Counted from the first letter of the stretch, positions 44,263 through 55,681 are shown. The stretch: DNA of 64,000 nucleotides from Alteromonas sp. a30 (GCF_026788005.1 NZ_JABEPE010000005.1:1-64000), one strand, 5' to 3'. Notes: a model not told the origin generated them from the sequence alone. Numbers and translations are program-made.

Positions 44263-44646
44263 TTAATTACCTTTTATGATTTGCATGCCCAACCAAGCCA
44301 TTAGCAGGCAGCAAACGACATTTATGAAAATATTTAAAACCCCTTTCCAGTACATACCATTTTGCAATAACAAAATGCTATCAACAGAGAAGGTGGAAAA
44401 GGTGGTAAACGCGCCGAGCAAGCCTATACCGACGAGCGTTTTCCAAGGTGCAATACCGATGATCCCTTGCTCAATGACAGCATAAAGCGCGCCTAATAGA
44501 AATGAGCCGATAAGATTGACCAAAAGTGTACCAAAAGGAAATCCCTTGCCAAGCCAAAGCACCGTCATTTCTGAAATAAAAAAGCGCAAACACGCACCGA
44601 CCGCGCCGCCAATGGCGATGAATCCATATGTTGCCAGATTAGTCAT
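44263..44646 (-). CDS. crcB: Fluoride exporter CrcB/Fluc
   Basis: A 127-residue four-helix membrane protein with the Fluc signatures GGAVGACLRFFIS, LLVNLIGSFLLG and TTFSTFSVDSILL. It works as an antiparallel dimer channel that expels fluoride. No fluoride riboswitch was noticed. It overlaps rarA by eight bases. Confidence 0.95.
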   Translation of the reverse strand: MTNLATYGFIAIGGAVGACLRFFISEMTVLWLGKGFPFGTLLVNLIGSFLLGALYAVIEQGIIGIAPWKTLVGIGLLGAFTTFSTFSVDSILLLQNGMYWKGVLNIFINVVCCLLMAWLGMQIIKGN

Positions 44647-45955
44647 ACCGTTTTTTATCGCTCTGTTGATCTAGTTCTTGCAGAAAATCTAAGCGAGCTT
44701 TAATTTGTTTCTCCATTCCACGCGCCTCTGGCTGATAGAATTTTGCGTCTTTAATCGCTTCTGGCAAATAGTTGTCACCTGCGGCATAGGCATACGTTTC
44801 GTCATGAGCATAACGATAACCTTGGTTCGCGCCAATATCTTTGAGTAATTGGGTAGGCGCATTGCGAATATGCATGGGAATAGGTTGATTTACTGTTTCT
44901 TTAGCAAGCGCCATTGCTGACTTAAACGCTTTGTAAACAGCGTTACTTTTAGGCGCGCTAGCACAATACACAACCGCTTGCGCTATGGCTCTTTCACCTT
45001 CGGCGGCGCCTACACGATGATAAATATCCCATGCATTGAGAGTAACTTGTAATGCTCTTGGGTCTGCGTTGCCAATGTCTTCTGAGGCGATGGCCAACAA
45101 ACGCCGAGCAATGGCGGTTACTTCTGAGCCTGCCACCAACAAACGCGAAAACCAATATAAAGCTGCGTCTGGGCTTGAGCCCCTCACCGACTTATGAAAC
45201 GCAGAAAGTAAGTCGTAATAATGGTCGCCACCTTTATCGAATCGCGCAAGTTTGTCACCCGATGCCTGAGCAATATCTTGCTTAGTAATTTCAGCCCCGG
45301 AAGCAAGCTGCGCCGCGATCTCCAAAATATTAAGCATACGACGCGCATCACCATCACATACCGCAATTAATGCTTGGGTAGCCTCTTGGTTTAGCTGCGT
45401 ATTTTGTAATGATTCTGCGCTATCTAAAGCTCGCTCTAACAGCTTCGCTAAATCTTCTTCTTCAAGAGACTTGAGCACATACACGCGCGTTCGAGAAAGC
45501 AAAGCGTTGTTCAATTCAAAAGACGGATTTTCCGTTGTTGCACCAATAAAAACCACTGTGCCATCTTCAATAAAGGGCAGGAAAGCATCTTGTTGTGCTT
45601 TGTTAAACCGATGCACCTCATCCACAAAGAGGATCGTCTTTCGTCCAAAGTCTTGCGCTTGCTGCTTAGCGTTATCTATCGCCGCGCGAATTTCCTTAAT
45701 ACCGCCTGTTACTGCCGACACCTTCTCTACGTGGGCATCAATACTGTGGGCGACAATTTCAGCAAGCGTGGTTTTTCCTGTCCCCGGCGGCCCCCACAGG
45801 ATCATGGAATGCGCTTGGCCAGACATTAACGCTCGATATAGGGGTTTATCCTCACCCACAATATGTTGCTGACCAACATAATTATCGATGCTTTTGGGGC
45901 GTAATAAGGCCGCTAGAGGCTGACTCACTTCACCAAAGTTAAGCGACAAAGACAT
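44639..45955 (-). CDS. rarA: Replication-associated recombination protein A
   Basis: A 438-residue AAA+ ATPase (MgsA/RarA) acting at stalled replication forks with SSB. P-loop GPPGTGKT at residues 55-62; Walker B LFVDEVHRFNKAQQDAFLPF; sensor 1 GATTENPSFELN; C-terminal tetramerisation domain. Confidence 0.96.
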   Translation of the reverse strand: MSLSLNFGEVSQPLAALLRPKSIDNYVGQQHIVGEDKPLYRALMSGQAHSMILWGPPGTGKTTLAEIVAHSIDAHVEKVSAVTGGIKEIRAAIDNAKQQAQDFGRKTILFVDEVHRFNKAQQDAFLPFIEDGTVVFIGATTENPSFELNNALLSRTRVYVLKSLEEEDLAKLLERALDSAESLQNTQLNQEATQALIAVCDGDARRMLNILEIAAQLASGAEITKQDIAQASGDKLARFDKGGDHYYDLLSAFHKSVRGSSPDAALYWFSRLLVAGSEVTAIARRLLAIASEDIGNADPRALQVTLNAWDIYHRVGAAEGERAIAQAVVYCASAPKSNAVYKAFKSAMALAKETVNQPIPMHIRNAPTQLLKDIGANQGYRYAHDETYAYAAGDNYLPEAIKDAKFYQPEARGMEKQIKARLDFLQELDQQSDKKRYD

Positions 45956-45972
45956 AAAAAAACCTGAGTTGA

Positions 45973-46605
45973 TTAGCGCTGATCATCCAACTCAAATCCT
46001 TCGGGAACAGAGAACTCAAACACCCCTTTGGCAATGTGAGCATTGGACTGAATCTGACGAAATTGGAGTTGGTTACGTTGGTCTTGTTGATCGAGTATTT
46101 CGATCCCCGTTAGCACATCGGCTTTGTTAAACATCAGTTGAAATTGCTTAACTGACTGAGGTTGTTTGATGGGTGTAACTGAATAAGTACCGTCTGCGTA
46201 AGACACCTTATAATCACGCCATAACGCTGAATTGGGTTCGGCTAACAGCATGATAGGATGATCATTTACTGCTTGGCTCTGATCAAGAGCGATAACTTGT
46301 TCTACAAATGGGTCAACGTGCCACAAGGTTTTACCGTCGGCAATCAATACCCCTTCATCGGGCGGCAACACTTCCCAACGTAAACGTTGTGGTTGCTGTA
46401 CTATAATCTGGCCCTTGGCTTGTTGCAGAACTTCACCATTTGCATCCGTTACTGTTTGCTCGAAATTGGCTATATAACTTTTTAATTGCATTAGCTTTGC
46501 TTGCAATGCGGATTTTGCATCTTGTTCAGCAAGTGCCGTTGATGACATCGACAATACCAAGCCAATCACACTGAAATAAATGGCGCGTTTAATACTCAAT
46601 TTCAT
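45973..46605 (-). CDS. lolA: Outer-membrane lipoprotein carrier LolA
   Basis: A 210-residue periplasmic chaperone with signal peptide ending STALA (about residue 26). It shuttles lipoproteins from LolCDE to LolB. It has the beta-rich LolA pattern (GQIIVQQPQRLRWEVLPPDE, WHVDPFVEQV). It starts three bases after ftsK. Confidence 0.95.
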   Translation of the reverse strand: MKLSIKRAIYFSVIGLVLSMSSTALAEQDAKSALQAKLMQLKSYIANFEQTVTDANGEVLQQAKGQIIVQQPQRLRWEVLPPDEGVLIADGKTLWHVDPFVEQVIALDQSQAVNDHPIMLLAEPNSALWRDYKVSYADGTYSVTPIKQPQSVKQFQLMFNKADVLTGIEILDQQDQRNQLQFRQIQSNAHIAKGVFEFSVPEGFELDDQR

Positions 46606-46608
46606 GAA

Positions 46609-49065
46609 CTACCCTTTTGGTGGCGGTGGTGCTAATACTTCTCGATTACCATTGTGACCCGGTGCGCTCACCACGCCACTTTGCTCCATTTGTTCAACCA
46701 ATCGCGCCGCGCGGTTATAACCAATGCGGAATTTGCGTTGCACGCCCGAAACCGATGCCCGACGTGATTCTGTCACAAAAGCAACAGCTTCATCATAGAA
46801 AGGATCAAACTCTTGATCGGCCCCTTCTGGTTGCTCTCCCGGAAGCAAGACCTCTTCACTCGCATCTCCTGATAAAATCTCATCAATATATTGCGGCTTG
46901 CCTCTGGCTTTCCAATCGGCAACCACTGCGTGAACCTCATGGTCGTCAACGAATGCACCATGAACGCGGGTTGGAACTGCGGTTCCCGGTGGAAGATACA
47001 ACATGTCCCCCATGCCAAGCAGCGCTTCTGCGCCTTGCTGATCTAAAATGGTTCTAGAGTCAATTTTTGATGAAACCTGAAACGCAATACGCGTTGGAAT
47101 GTTGGCCTTAATTAAGCCCGTTATCACGTCCACCGATGGCCGCTGTGTTGCCAGAACCAAGTGAATGCCAGCCGCTCGCGCTTTCTGTGCAATACGTGCG
47201 ATTAACTCTTCTACTTTTTTGCCAACAATCATCATCATGTCGGCGAATTCATCAACCACCACAACAATTGCAGGCAGCTTTTCTAAATCTGGCGCTTCGG
47301 TATCCATGCTTTCATTAGGGTTCCAAAGTGGATCTTTAATGGGCGTTCCATTCTCAATCGCTTCTAATACTTTGGCGTTATAGCCTTTTAAGTTCCTCAC
47401 ACCGAGCGCTGACATTAAGCGATAGCGACGCTCCATCTCACCCACACACCAACGCAACGCGTTCGCCGCTTCTTTCATATCAGTTACTACTTCGGCCAGT
47501 AAATGTGGAATGCCTTCATATACAGATAGTTCCAACATTTTTGGGTCGATCATGATGAAGCGAACATCGTCAGGCGTGGACTTATATAACAGGCTTAGAA
47601 TCATGACATTCACGCCAACTGATTTACCTGAACCGGTTGTACCGGCAACCAACAAGTGAGGCATTTTAGCCAAATCAACTACTACAGGTTCTCCCGAGAT
47701 ATTCTTGCCAAGCACCATGGTTAATGCGGAAGCCGCTTTATCAAACACTTGACTGGTAATGACTTCACTTAAGAAAACCGTTTCTCTGTGTTTATTCGGT
47801 AATTCAAGCCCAATGTAAGATTTACCCGGAATAACCTCTACAACCCGCACCGACAGGGCCGACATGGCACGGGCGATGTCTTTTGATAAACCCGATATTT
47901 TGCTGACCTTTACACCGGGTGCTAAATCCAGCTCAAATCGCGTCACAACAGGGCCGGGATACACCCCCACTACGTTCGCTTGTACACTAAAATCGGCGAG
48001 CTTGGCTTCTAATAAGCGTGCAACGCCATCAAGTTCTTCTTGTGAAATCGGCTCTTTCGTTCTATTGGGTTTGTCGAGCAAATCAAATGATGGTGCATCC
48101 CCCTCAGGCTCAACTTGCTCTGCTTCTTTGGCCTTTTCGGCGGCAACCTGTTGAGCAGACTTAGTTACAACATGTGTTTTCTCTTGCCAAGGTGGCACAT
48201 CATTTTCATCAACATAATCGTCGGTTTGTTGCGTAACCACTTGCACAGTAACGGGCGGTTCTTTCTCATAAGCAGGTTGATTGGATTCATCATAATCTTC
48301 TACAAAATCATCACTATTCTCAGAGCCACCTTGGGCCTTAGCTGAAACAGATACATCTGGCTCAACTCGCATTGACGTAATTTCAATAGACGAAGGTTTA
48401 GCTAGTGCCTCACCGCCCTGTTTTTTCAAGGGGTTAGGCAACGACTTTAGTGCTCCGGCAGAATGCGGGAGCTGGTATACTTTTCTCGCGGTAAAAATGG
48501 TGATACCACCCAACGCATCAATAATACTCAACCAAGAAATGCCAGTGACTAAGGTGAATCCTGTAGCAAAGAAGCATAAGAGGAGTAAATTAGTCCCAGC
48601 AATAGAAAAGAATGGGATCATCGCATGACTAATGGCTTCGCCCACCATACCGCCGGAAGAAACGGTGGCTAAATCATCGAAATTTATACTGGCGAGACCG
48701 GCCGCCCCTAATACACACAAAATAGTACCGATTACACGCAAAGCAATGGTGGCGTAGTCTAGCTCGAGTAAATCTTTAGAGCGTTGGAAGACAAACCATC
48801 CAAGTAGAGCAATTGCAAAAGGAAAACTGTAAGCGATAAAACCGAATACCCACAACGTAATATCCGCAAGCCAAGCTCCTGCGGGTCCAGCCGCATTATG
48901 GATGCGGTCATTAAAACCGGTTTGGCTCCAACCGGGATCAGCTGAGTCAAACGTTGTAAGTGCGATAAAAAGGAATAGTGCAAAGGCGGTAGTGATGATC
49001 ATCCCTACTTCGAGTACCCGTTGCACGCCAGTTAAACGCGGCATTGTTCGTTTAATTAAATCCAT
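46609..49065 (-). CDS. ftsK: DNA translocase FtsK
   Basis: An 818-residue protein: four to five N-terminal membrane helices (to about 195), a short acidic linker (about 210-320) and a RecA-like motor with P-loop [13 protein letters not shown] (about 472-484) and Walker [14 protein letters not shown]. The C-terminal winged-helix gamma domain ([16 protein letters not shown]) recognises KOPS and activates XerCD. The linker is much shorter than in E. coli. Confidence 0.97.
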   Translation of the reverse strand: MDLIKRTMPRLTGVQRVLEVGMIITTAFALFLFIALTTFDSADPGWSQTGFNDRIHNAAGPAGAWLADITLWVFGFIAYSFPFAIALLGWFVFQRSKDLLELDYATIALRVIGTILCVLGAAGLASINFDDLATVSSGGMVGEAISHAMIPFFSIAGTNLLLLCFFATGFTLVTGISWLSIIDALGGITIFTARKVYQLPHSAGALKSLPNPLKKQGGEALAKPSSIEITSMRVEPDVSVSAKAQGGSENSDDFVEDYDESNQPAYEKEPPVTVQVVTQQTDDYVDENDVPPWQEKTHVVTKSAQQVAAEKAKEAEQVEPEGDAPSFDLLDKPNRTKEPISQEELDGVARLLEAKLADFSVQANVVGVYPGPVVTRFELDLAPGVKVSKISGLSKDIARAMSALSVRVVEVIPGKSYIGLELPNKHRETVFLSEVITSQVFDKAASALTMVLGKNISGEPVVVDLAKMPHLLVAGTTGSGKSVGVNVMILSLLYKSTPDDVRFIMIDPKMLELSVYEGIPHLLAEVVTDMKEAANALRWCVGEMERRYRLMSALGVRNLKGYNAKVLEAIENGTPIKDPLWNPNESMDTEAPDLEKLPAIVVVVDEFADMMMIVGKKVEELIARIAQKARAAGIHLVLATQRPSVDVITGLIKANIPTRIAFQVSSKIDSRTILDQQGAEALLGMGDMLYLPPGTAVPTRVHGAFVDDHEVHAVVADWKARGKPQYIDEILSGDASEEVLLPGEQPEGADQEFDPFYDEAVAFVTESRRASVSGVQRKFRIGYNRAARLVEQMEQSGVVSAPGHNGNREVLAPPPPKG

Positions 49066-49176
49066 TAAAAGCCAACATTATTTATAATTTTATAAGATAC
49101 CAAGAGCTGTTCTAAAATCCCACCTTATACCTGTAAGAGGCTCACTCAAACGTTGAGTTTTTACCCAAAATAGGCG

Positions 49177-49662
49177 TTATTTCACGTTAATTTTTATGTG
49201 GGTAGTTTGTTTTACCTCTTCCATGACTACATAAGTTCGAGACTCACTAACTCCAGGAAGTCGCAATAATACATCACCCAGTAATTTTCGGTAGGATGAC
49301 ATGTCAGCTACTCGCGCTTTTAATAGATAATCAAAATTTCCAGAGACCAGATGACATTCTTGAATATCGTCAAGTTCTTTTACCGCAGTAGAAAATTCTT
49401 CAAACATATCCACAGAAGTTTTCATTAAAGTAATTTCAACAAAAACCAACATCGCCGCCCCAACCTTCTCAGGGTTAACGGTTGCATGATAACCAGAGAT
49501 ATATCCCTGTTTTTCCAGACGCCTTACACGCTCTAAGCATGGCGTTGGGCTGAGTCCTATTTTACGGGCTAATTCAACGTTTGAGATTCTTCCATCTTGC
49601 TGAAGTTCGTGGAGGATGCTTCTATCAAGCCTATCAAGGCTTTTTGGTGTTTTTACCAGCAT
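49177..49662 (-). CDS. lrp: Leucine-responsive regulatory protein
   Basis: A 161-residue Lrp/AsnC regulator: N-terminal HTH (DGRISNVELARKIGLSPTPC) and ligand-binding RAM domain (VSGNFDYLLKARVADM). It resembles E. coli Lrp in length and sequence, including the LDRLDRSILHELQQDGR start. Divergent from ald, which it probably controls. Confidence 0.95.
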   Translation of the reverse strand: MLVKTPKSLDRLDRSILHELQQDGRISNVELARKIGLSPTPCLERVRRLEKQGYISGYHATVNPEKVGAAMLVFVEITLMKTSVDMFEEFSTAVKELDDIQECHLVSGNFDYLLKARVADMSSYRKLLGDVLLRLPGVSESRTYVVMEEVKQTTHIKINVK

Positions 49663-49798
49663 ATTTTATATTACACTAGAGGTTAATTATAAAATTTTAT
49701 GCTGTTTTGTACCAAATTAAAGCCGAAAATGCTAATTAATCTCCATTAAAATCGCCGCCTTAAATAAATGTTATTATTTTTAACAGAGGTGAAAGCGC
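49663..49798. promoter_or_regulatory. Divergent lrp/ald control region
   Basis: An AT-rich 136-base region with the 12-base palindrome ATAAAATTTTAT at 49689-49700. AT-rich sites suit Lrp binding. A GAGG site precedes the ald ATG. Confidence 0.5.
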
Positions 49799-50929
49799 AT
49801 GCTGGTTGGTGTACCCAAAGAAATAAAAAATCACGAATATCGTGTTGGTTTAACGCCTTCTGCGGTTAAAGAATTTGTTAGTCATGGTCATCAAGTGATT
49901 GTAGAGACAAATGCAGGTTCTGCTATTGGTTTTGATAACGAGCAATATATTAACGCTGGTGCACAGATTATTGAAACGCCTGAAGAAATTTTTGCTAAAG
50001 CAGAAATGATCGTCAAGGTAAAAGAGCCCCAACCAAATGAATGTCAAATGTTGTCTGAAGGACAAACATTATACACTTATCTACATTTAGCCCCAGACCC
50101 AGTTCAGACGGAATTATTAGTTGCCAGTGGTGCAACTTGTATCGCTTATGAAACCGTAACCGATCACAAAAACTCTTTACCTTTGTTAGCGCCAATGAGT
50201 GAAGTTGCGGGACGTATGTCTATCCAAGCTGGCGCACATTTTCTTGAAAAAGCTCACGGTGGAAGTGGCACATTACTAGGTGGCGTGCCGGGTGTTGCAC
50301 CAGGAAGAGTGTTAATCATCGGTGGAGGTGTTGTAGGTACTAATGCCGCGAAAATGGCGCTTGGTTTAGGCGCAGATGTGACCATTCTTGATCGTTCACT
50401 TCCGCGTTTACGTGACATTGACGACATTTTTGCTGGGCAGGTCAAAACCGTTTACTCCACTGTAGATGCGATTGAAAACTATTCATCTAAGGCCGACCTT
50501 GTTGTTGGCGCGGTATTAATTCCGGGTGCAGCGGCCCCTAAACTATTAACACGTGAACACATCAAAAACATGAAAGAAGGCGCGGTTTTAGTCGATGTTG
50601 CCATTGACCAAGGCGGCTGTTTCGAAACATCCAAAGCCACAACGCACCAAGATCCGGTTTACATTGTTGATGGTGTTGTACATTACTGTGTTGCCAACAT
50701 GCCGGGCGGTGTTGCTCGCACCTCCACAATGGCACTGAACAATGCCACGCTTCCCTTTGGTTTAGCCCTTGCTAACAAAGGCCCGAAACAAGCCATGTTA
50801 GACGACCCGCATTTACTGAATGGCTTGAACGTCCACAAAGGAAAAGTGACTTACAAAGCCGTTGTAGATGCGTTAGGTCAACAGTTGAACCTTGAATACG
50901 TGGATGCTCGCGAAGCATTAGCCTTATAA
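49799..50929 (+). CDS. ald: Alanine dehydrogenase
   Basis: A 376-residue NAD-dependent enzyme catalysing L-alanine + NAD + water to pyruvate, ammonia and NADH. Catalytic Lys75 (VKVKEPQ) and His96 (YLHLAPDP) are present; the Rossmann glycine motif [10 protein letters not shown] is near 174. It lies divergently from lrp. Confidence 0.96.
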   Translation: MLVGVPKEIKNHEYRVGLTPSAVKEFVSHGHQVIVETNAGSAIGFDNEQYINAGAQIIETPEEIFAKAEMIVKVKEPQPNECQMLSEGQTLYTYLHLAPDPVQTELLVASGATCIAYETVTDHKNSLPLLAPMSEVAGRMSIQAGAHFLEKAHGGSGTLLGGVPGVAPGRVLIIGGGVVGTNAAKMALGLGADVTILDRSLPRLRDIDDIFAGQVKTVYSTVDAIENYSSKADLVVGAVLIPGAAAPKLLTREHIKNMKEGAVLVDVAIDQGGCFETSKATTHQDPVYIVDGVVHYCVANMPGGVARTSTMALNNATLPFGLALANKGPKQAMLDDPHLLNGLNVHKGKVTYKAVVDALGQQLNLEYVDAREALAL

Positions 50930-50962
50930 GAGTTTTAGCTGTGCACTAGCACTTCACTATTA

Positions 50963-50996
50963 AAAAAACCGATGTCAGTAATGGCATCGGTTTTTT
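50963..50996. terminator. Bidirectional terminator after ald
   Basis: A 12-base stem (AAAAAACCGATG at 50963-50974, complement 50985-50996), ten-base loop and T-run on either strand; serves ald and the convergent antiporter gene. Confidence 0.85.
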
Positions 50997-51034
50997 ATTA
51001 CTTTCAGAATAAAGTCGTTATGAGAGCGGAGTTA

Positions 51035-52636
51035 TTATGCATTCGCCGATTGTAGTTTCGCTTCTTTTTTGATGTCCTGTAACACCGCCAAACTTTCTTC
51101 AGCAAAGCCGGCACCCACTTCCGTATAAAAGTTAAAGACTTTGTCGATACCTGAGTTAATTAGGTGTTTTCGTTCATCTTCGAAGCGAGCCATTGCTGCA
51201 AGCTTTCCTTTGTAACCCGCATCACGTAGTTGCTGACAAATGTTGTCAATATCTTCGATTGAAGGTAGCGCTAATAAAATGAGTTGGAGAGCGCTAATAT
51301 CGGTACGTTCCCACAAATCTGCGTCTTCAGCATCGCCATAGATCACATTCTTTCCTGCATCTCGTAAACGACCAACTCGTTCACTGTCGGCATCCATCCC
51401 TATCACACCAGAACCCAATGCCGTTGTTAATGCATCAAAACTGCCTTTACCAACTCGCCCCATGCCTACAACCAAAACAGAAGCTTTACCGGGTTCAACA
51501 TAAGCATCTTCTGGTAAACGCTCTTTTCTTTCAAAGCGAATAAGGAAAGGTTTGAGTTGCGTGTAATAGCGGTGAACAAAGCGGTAGGCAATACTAGTAA
51601 ACACAAATGAAAGGGAAACAGAGATGGCTAGAATCACCAACCAATCTTTTTGCAACCAGCCTTGCGCTACACTTAAAGACACCACAATCAAGCCAAATTC
51701 ACTAAAGTTACTTAATAGCAACCCGGATAAATAGCTGGTTCGCGCGCGCAGCTTCAAGGCGCTGAATAAAGAGAAAAACAGCACATATTTGATTGGAATC
51801 AGGGCGCAAATGAAAAGCGCCATCGCAAACATTGACCATGTTGGAATGGTAATAAAGCCGATGGAAAGGAAAAAGCCGATTAAGAATAAGTCTTTAAAAC
51901 CAAGCAAGGACTTTGCAAGCTCGGTACTTTTGGGATGAGAACTCAGTACGATACCCAAAATTAACGCACCTAAATCGCCTTTCATATCAACTAAGGTGAA
52001 AAGTTCATAACCGCCTAAAGCTAAGAAAAAACCGGTTAATGGCAGTAACTCGCCGTGTCCTGCAAACACAATAAGTTTGTTGAGCAAAGGTCGAACGAAT
52101 AAAAGCAATGGCAAACCTAAGGCCCAGACCGACGGTAATTTACCGGTTGCTGATGCAAGGAAAATTACCGCAATGATATCCTGCATAACTAAAATGGCGA
52201 TGGCGAGCTTACCGTGCCGCGTTTTCATTTCGCCGCTATCTTCCAGCACTTTTACAATACACACTGTGCTACTAAAGCTTAAAGCGAAACCTAACAAGGT
52301 AGCGGTTTTCCACTCTAATACGGAAAAATAAGCCAGCCCCATCATCATGTAAAGCATGGAGAAACCCGCAAACAAGGCTATCCAAAACGCAGAGGATAAT
52401 CCCGTTCCCACCCACACTTCGGCGCGGAATAAGTCCTTCACTTTGAGCTTTAAACCAATGGTGAACAACATCAGAGTAATGCCCAAATCGGCAAGCATAT
52501 TCAGGTTATCGGTTGGTTTAACACCGTAAAAATTGAGGATAAAACCCGCACAAAGAAAGCCAATTAGCGGGGGTAAGGAAAGGAACTTAAATGCAAATCC
52601 ACACACGAATGCAACCAGAACCCAAATAAATTCCAT
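51035..52636 (-). CDS. CPA2-family cation:proton antiporter with TrkA-N domain
   Basis: About 533 residues: 12-13 membrane helices (LPPLIGFLCAGFIL; GFALSFSSTVCIVKVLEDSG, the conserved exchanger core) and a C-terminal TrkA-N Rossmann domain (VLVVGMGRVGKGSFDAL, about 385-505). It is like Kef-type K+/H+ or Na+/H+ exchangers of the YbaL group. I start at ATG 52636 rather than 18 codons upstream because the hydrophobic core begins there. Substrate unknown. Confidence 0.85.
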   Translation of the reverse strand: MEFIWVLVAFVCGFAFKFLSLPPLIGFLCAGFILNFYGVKPTDNLNMLADLGITLMLFTIGLKLKVKDLFRAEVWVGTGLSSAFWIALFAGFSMLYMMMGLAYFSVLEWKTATLLGFALSFSSTVCIVKVLEDSGEMKTRHGKLAIAILVMQDIIAVIFLASATGKLPSVWALGLPLLLFVRPLLNKLIVFAGHGELLPLTGFFLALGGYELFTLVDMKGDLGALILGIVLSSHPKSTELAKSLLGFKDLFLIGFFLSIGFITIPTWSMFAMALFICALIPIKYVLFFSLFSALKLRARTSYLSGLLLSNFSEFGLIVVSLSVAQGWLQKDWLVILAISVSLSFVFTSIAYRFVHRYYTQLKPFLIRFERKERLPEDAYVEPGKASVLVVGMGRVGKGSFDALTTALGSGVIGMDADSERVGRLRDAGKNVIYGDAEDADLWERTDISALQLILLALPSIEDIDNICQQLRDAGYKGKLAAMARFEDERKHLINSGIDKVFNFYTEVGAGFAEESLAVLQDIKKEAKLQSANA

Positions 52637-52724
52637 AATGTTTACAGCCCTTGTTTTAAAGTCAGTTAACAGGAAAAAACCGTGTAACACACGGTTTAAT
52701 CAGGCAAAAATAGCAGTGACTGAA

Positions 52725-52973
52725 CTAATACTCCCACCAATTGTTCTGCCACCAGTCTAAAAACTCTTCGAAATCTACCACTCCATCGCCGTTTTTGTCG
52801 ATAAGGGAAAAACCTTCTTGTGCCTGATGCGGTTTAATTTTTGGCGATAACACTGTCAATAATTCAAAAAACTCATCCTGATCAATCCGACCATTTTGAT
52901 CCTTATCGAAAAAGGCAAAGTCTTCACGAATTTTTTCAACTTGTTCAGGCGATAGTGTTTTATCTTGAGACAT
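52725..52973 (-). CDS. Small EF-hand calcium-binding protein
   Basis: An 82-residue cytosolic protein with two complete EF-hand loops, DKDQNGRIDQDEF (about residues 24-36) and DKNGDGVVDFEEF (about 61-73). Acidic ligands are intact at positions 1, 3, 5 and 12 of both loops. It lies upstream of the antiporter on the same strand. Calcium buffer or sensor role is inferred. Confidence 0.85.
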   Translation of the reverse strand: MSQDKTLSPEQVEKIREDFAFFDKDQNGRIDQDEFFELLTVLSPKIKPHQAQEGFSLIDKNGDGVVDFEEFLDWWQNNWWEY

Positions 52974-53191
52974 ACTAATTTAACTCACAGTACAAAACGT
53001 ATGATGATAAAAGCATTTTCTCATCTTTGTCTATTGTCAAAGTCGCTAATTATAATAGCAAGTGTGAATGAAAAATTTGCTCTAAAACAAAGGTGACAGC
53101 TTTAATGCGAGATTAGGCATAAAAATGTATGGTTCGCCTCTTTGATTGCCTAACTCTAAGACTAGCTTAGAGATGAGACGGACCATCTAAT

Positions 53192-53214
53192 TAAACCGGG
53201 AAACCCCGGCTTTT
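53192..53214. terminator. Weak terminator-like hairpin after trhO
   Basis: A five-pair stem CCGGG / CCCGG with loop AAAC, followed by CTTTT on the plus strand and TTTAATT on the minus strand. Weak but well placed for trhO. Confidence 0.35.
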
Positions 53215-53243
53215 AATGTAATGATATGAATTTCTAGGCGTAG

Positions 53244-54230
53244 CTATTTTTGCGCCGCAGCGCGCTGTGCTTTGCGCACTTCAGATTTGTAACGACGCTT
53301 ATTCAAAGTGGCATCACGCGCTTCATTACCTAAGTGACTCTCGTTACGCATTTCTGCTAACTTAACTTGCTTTTCTCGCTCTCTGAATCGCGCAATCTGC
53401 TCTTCCGAATGGGTTCCATGACAACGTGGGCAAGAAACTCCGGGCTCAAATAACTCGCTTTGTTTGTCTTCTTCGGTAATCGGTAAACGACATGCATAGC
53501 ATTGATCATAAACTGACTTTTCTAAGTCGTGGTTTACCGCCACGCGGTTATCGAATACAAAACAGTCGCCTTCCCACATTGATTCTTCTTTGGGCACATC
53601 TTCTAAATATTGAAGGATACCGCCTTCAAGGTGATATACCTCTTCAAAACCTATTTCTTTCATGTAAGCAGTGGATTTTTCACAACGAATGCCCCCCGTG
53701 CAGAACATTGCCACTTTCTTCTGCTTTTGTGGGTCCATATTGTTCTTCACATATTCAGGAAATTCTCTGAAGGTTTTGGTGTTCGGGTCAACGGCGTTTT
53801 TGAACGTGCCAATTTCAATTTCGTAATCGTTGCGGGTATCAATTAATACCACATCAGGATCAGAAATCAGCGCATTCCAATCCTTTGGCTTCACGTAAGT
53901 GCCAACCACTTTGCGCGGGTCAACCCCTTCTACGCCAAGGGTAACGATTTCTTTTTTCAACTTTACTTTTGTACGATAAAACGGCTGAGTTTCATCGTAG
54001 GATTCTTTATAGGAAATGGGGTTTAATCGTTCGTCTGAATTAAGATAGGCCAGAATGGCGTCGATAGCTTCTCGGGAGCCTGAGATGGTGCCGTTAATGC
54101 CTTCTTTGGCAAGTAGCAATGTGCCCTTAATATCGAGCTTTTCCATTTCTTCAAGTAATGGTTGGCGTTTTTCTTTGTAATCATCTAGCGCGACAAATTT
54201 ATACAGCGCGCAAACAACGTAGTTTGACAT
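53244..54230 (-). CDS. trhO: tRNA uridine(34) hydroxylase TrhO
   Basis: A 328-residue YceA/TrhO protein that makes 5-hydroxyuridine at tRNA position 34 with oxygen. N-terminal acylphosphatase-like domain ([14 protein letters not shown]), rhodanese domain with active-site loop [10 protein letters not shown] (Cys near 179), and a C-terminal zinc-type region with four Cys ([15 protein letters not shown]). Confidence 0.95.
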   Translation of the reverse strand: MSNYVVCALYKFVALDDYKEKRQPLLEEMEKLDIKGTLLLAKEGINGTISGSREAIDAILAYLNSDERLNPISYKESYDETQPFYRTKVKLKKEIVTLGVEGVDPRKVVGTYVKPKDWNALISDPDVVLIDTRNDYEIEIGTFKNAVDPNTKTFREFPEYVKNNMDPQKQKKVAMFCTGGIRCEKSTAYMKEIGFEEVYHLEGGILQYLEDVPKEESMWEGDCFVFDNRVAVNHDLEKSVYDQCYACRLPITEEDKQSELFEPGVSCPRCHGTHSEEQIARFREREKQVKLAEMRNESHLGNEARDATLNKRRYKSEVRKAQRAAAQK

Positions 54231-54550
54231 AAATACCTCTGAGCAAGCTGGAACGTAAATCCAGAGCTGTTGTAATCAATAAAAACGGCGCGATATTACA
54301 AAAAATAACGCAATACTGCCACTAAAAACCCCGTTTATCGGAGTAACTTAACGGTTAGAGTACCCCTCCATTACACCTCACCTTTACACTCATGAAAAAA
54401 TGACTAATTTATTTTCTGGAAACATCCTTCGGCTTACTGGTAATATAATTTTACTCAGCGGGCAAATTGATGTATTCATTTGCTACAACACTGCATATAG
54501 CCTTAGACGTTACAACCTGCCTGAGTTTGGGAGATAACAAAATCTAAACT
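54231..54550. other. Intergenic region trhO/diguanylate cyclase
   Basis: About 320 bases between divergent genes, probably with promoters for both; no other structure noticed. Confidence 0.45.
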
Positions 54551-55681
54551 ATGAACTATCTAAAAAGCGTCCTCAATAGCTATTTAAATGTTGGTGTTTT
54601 CCCACACAACAGACCAGACAGAAACCACAAAGCCCTGATGGTTAACTTACTCGGGTTAGTGGGTATGTTTTTGTGTTTTGGATTTGGAACAATTCTGCAA
54701 GACCATGCCGTGCTAACGTTAATCCTTTATTGTTTGGGCTTCTGCTACCTTGGAATTCATATTCTTCAACGCTATACCGGCAATAAGAATCTCTATGTCC
54801 AACTTCTGCTGTACTCCATTCTAATTTTTATGTTGTACTTAGTTTATTCAGGCGGCGTAAACAACCACGGTCCATTATGGATATATTTGGTCTCTCCTGT
54901 TGCACTGTTTTTAGATGGATTAAAGCGTGGCCTCATCAACATTGGTATTTTTATCAGCATCATGTGTTTCATGTTATTCACGCCAAACGACTTGCTGCTC
55001 GCAACAACTTACACTTCTGATTTCAAAGTCGGCCTTCTTTTCTCATTCCTAAGCGTGACCGTTTTATTTGCTTACTATGAACACTCACGCCAGCGGTCAT
55101 TTGAATTTATGAACAAAATTAGTCGAAAATTCGAGCAAATGGCAAAATATGACTTACTCACTCAATTACCTAATCGCAAAGAAGCCCTGGATAAACTTGA
55201 GTATGAATACCGCCGAATAGAGCGTAATTTGTCTCCAGTGTCACTTATTTTATGCGATGTTGATCATTTTAGACGGGTCAATGACAAGTACGGACATGAG
55301 CAAGGTGATAAGGTCATCGTCACTCTTGGCAACCTGTTTAAAAATATTATCCGTAAGCAAGACACTATTGCGCGCTGGGGTGGTGAGGAGTTTATGTTTA
55401 TTTTGCCACAAACCAACTCGACACAAGCGCTCATCGTCGCACAAAAAATAAAAGATAAATTGGCACAACATCAAGATGATTTTGGAATTAAAAAGCTAAC
55501 CATCACCGTCAGTATGGGCGTGAGCGAAGTTAACATTAATACTCCCATTGATGTTGCTATACGACGTGCTGATGAATATTTGCGTAAAGCAAAAGAAGGC
55601 GGCAGAAATCAATTCCAACCGCAGCCTGTTGTTTTCCAAAGTGAAACCATCAGTGCTGACAGCCGATTCACGCATGCTTAA
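54551..55681 (+). CDS. Membrane diguanylate cyclase
   Basis: A 376-residue protein with about six N-terminal membrane helices (MASE-like, to about 190) and a GGDEF domain with active GGEEF (about residue 281) and, five residues before it, RKQD: the RxxD product-inhibition I-site. It should make c-di-GMP from two GTP and be inhibited by product. The sensory ligand is unknown. Confidence 0.92.
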   Translation: MNYLKSVLNSYLNVGVFPHNRPDRNHKALMVNLLGLVGMFLCFGFGTILQDHAVLTLILYCLGFCYLGIHILQRYTGNKNLYVQLLLYSILIFMLYLVYSGGVNNHGPLWIYLVSPVALFLDGLKRGLINIGIFISIMCFMLFTPNDLLLATTYTSDFKVGLLFSFLSVTVLFAYYEHSRQRSFEFMNKISRKFEQMAKYDLLTQLPNRKEALDKLEYEYRRIERNLSPVSLILCDVDHFRRVNDKYGHEQGDKVIVTLGNLFKNIIRKQDTIARWGGEEFMFILPQTNSTQALIVAQKIKDKLAQHQDDFGIKKLTITVSMGVSEVNINTPIDVAIRRADEYLRKAKEGGRNQFQPQPVVFQSETISADSRFTHA

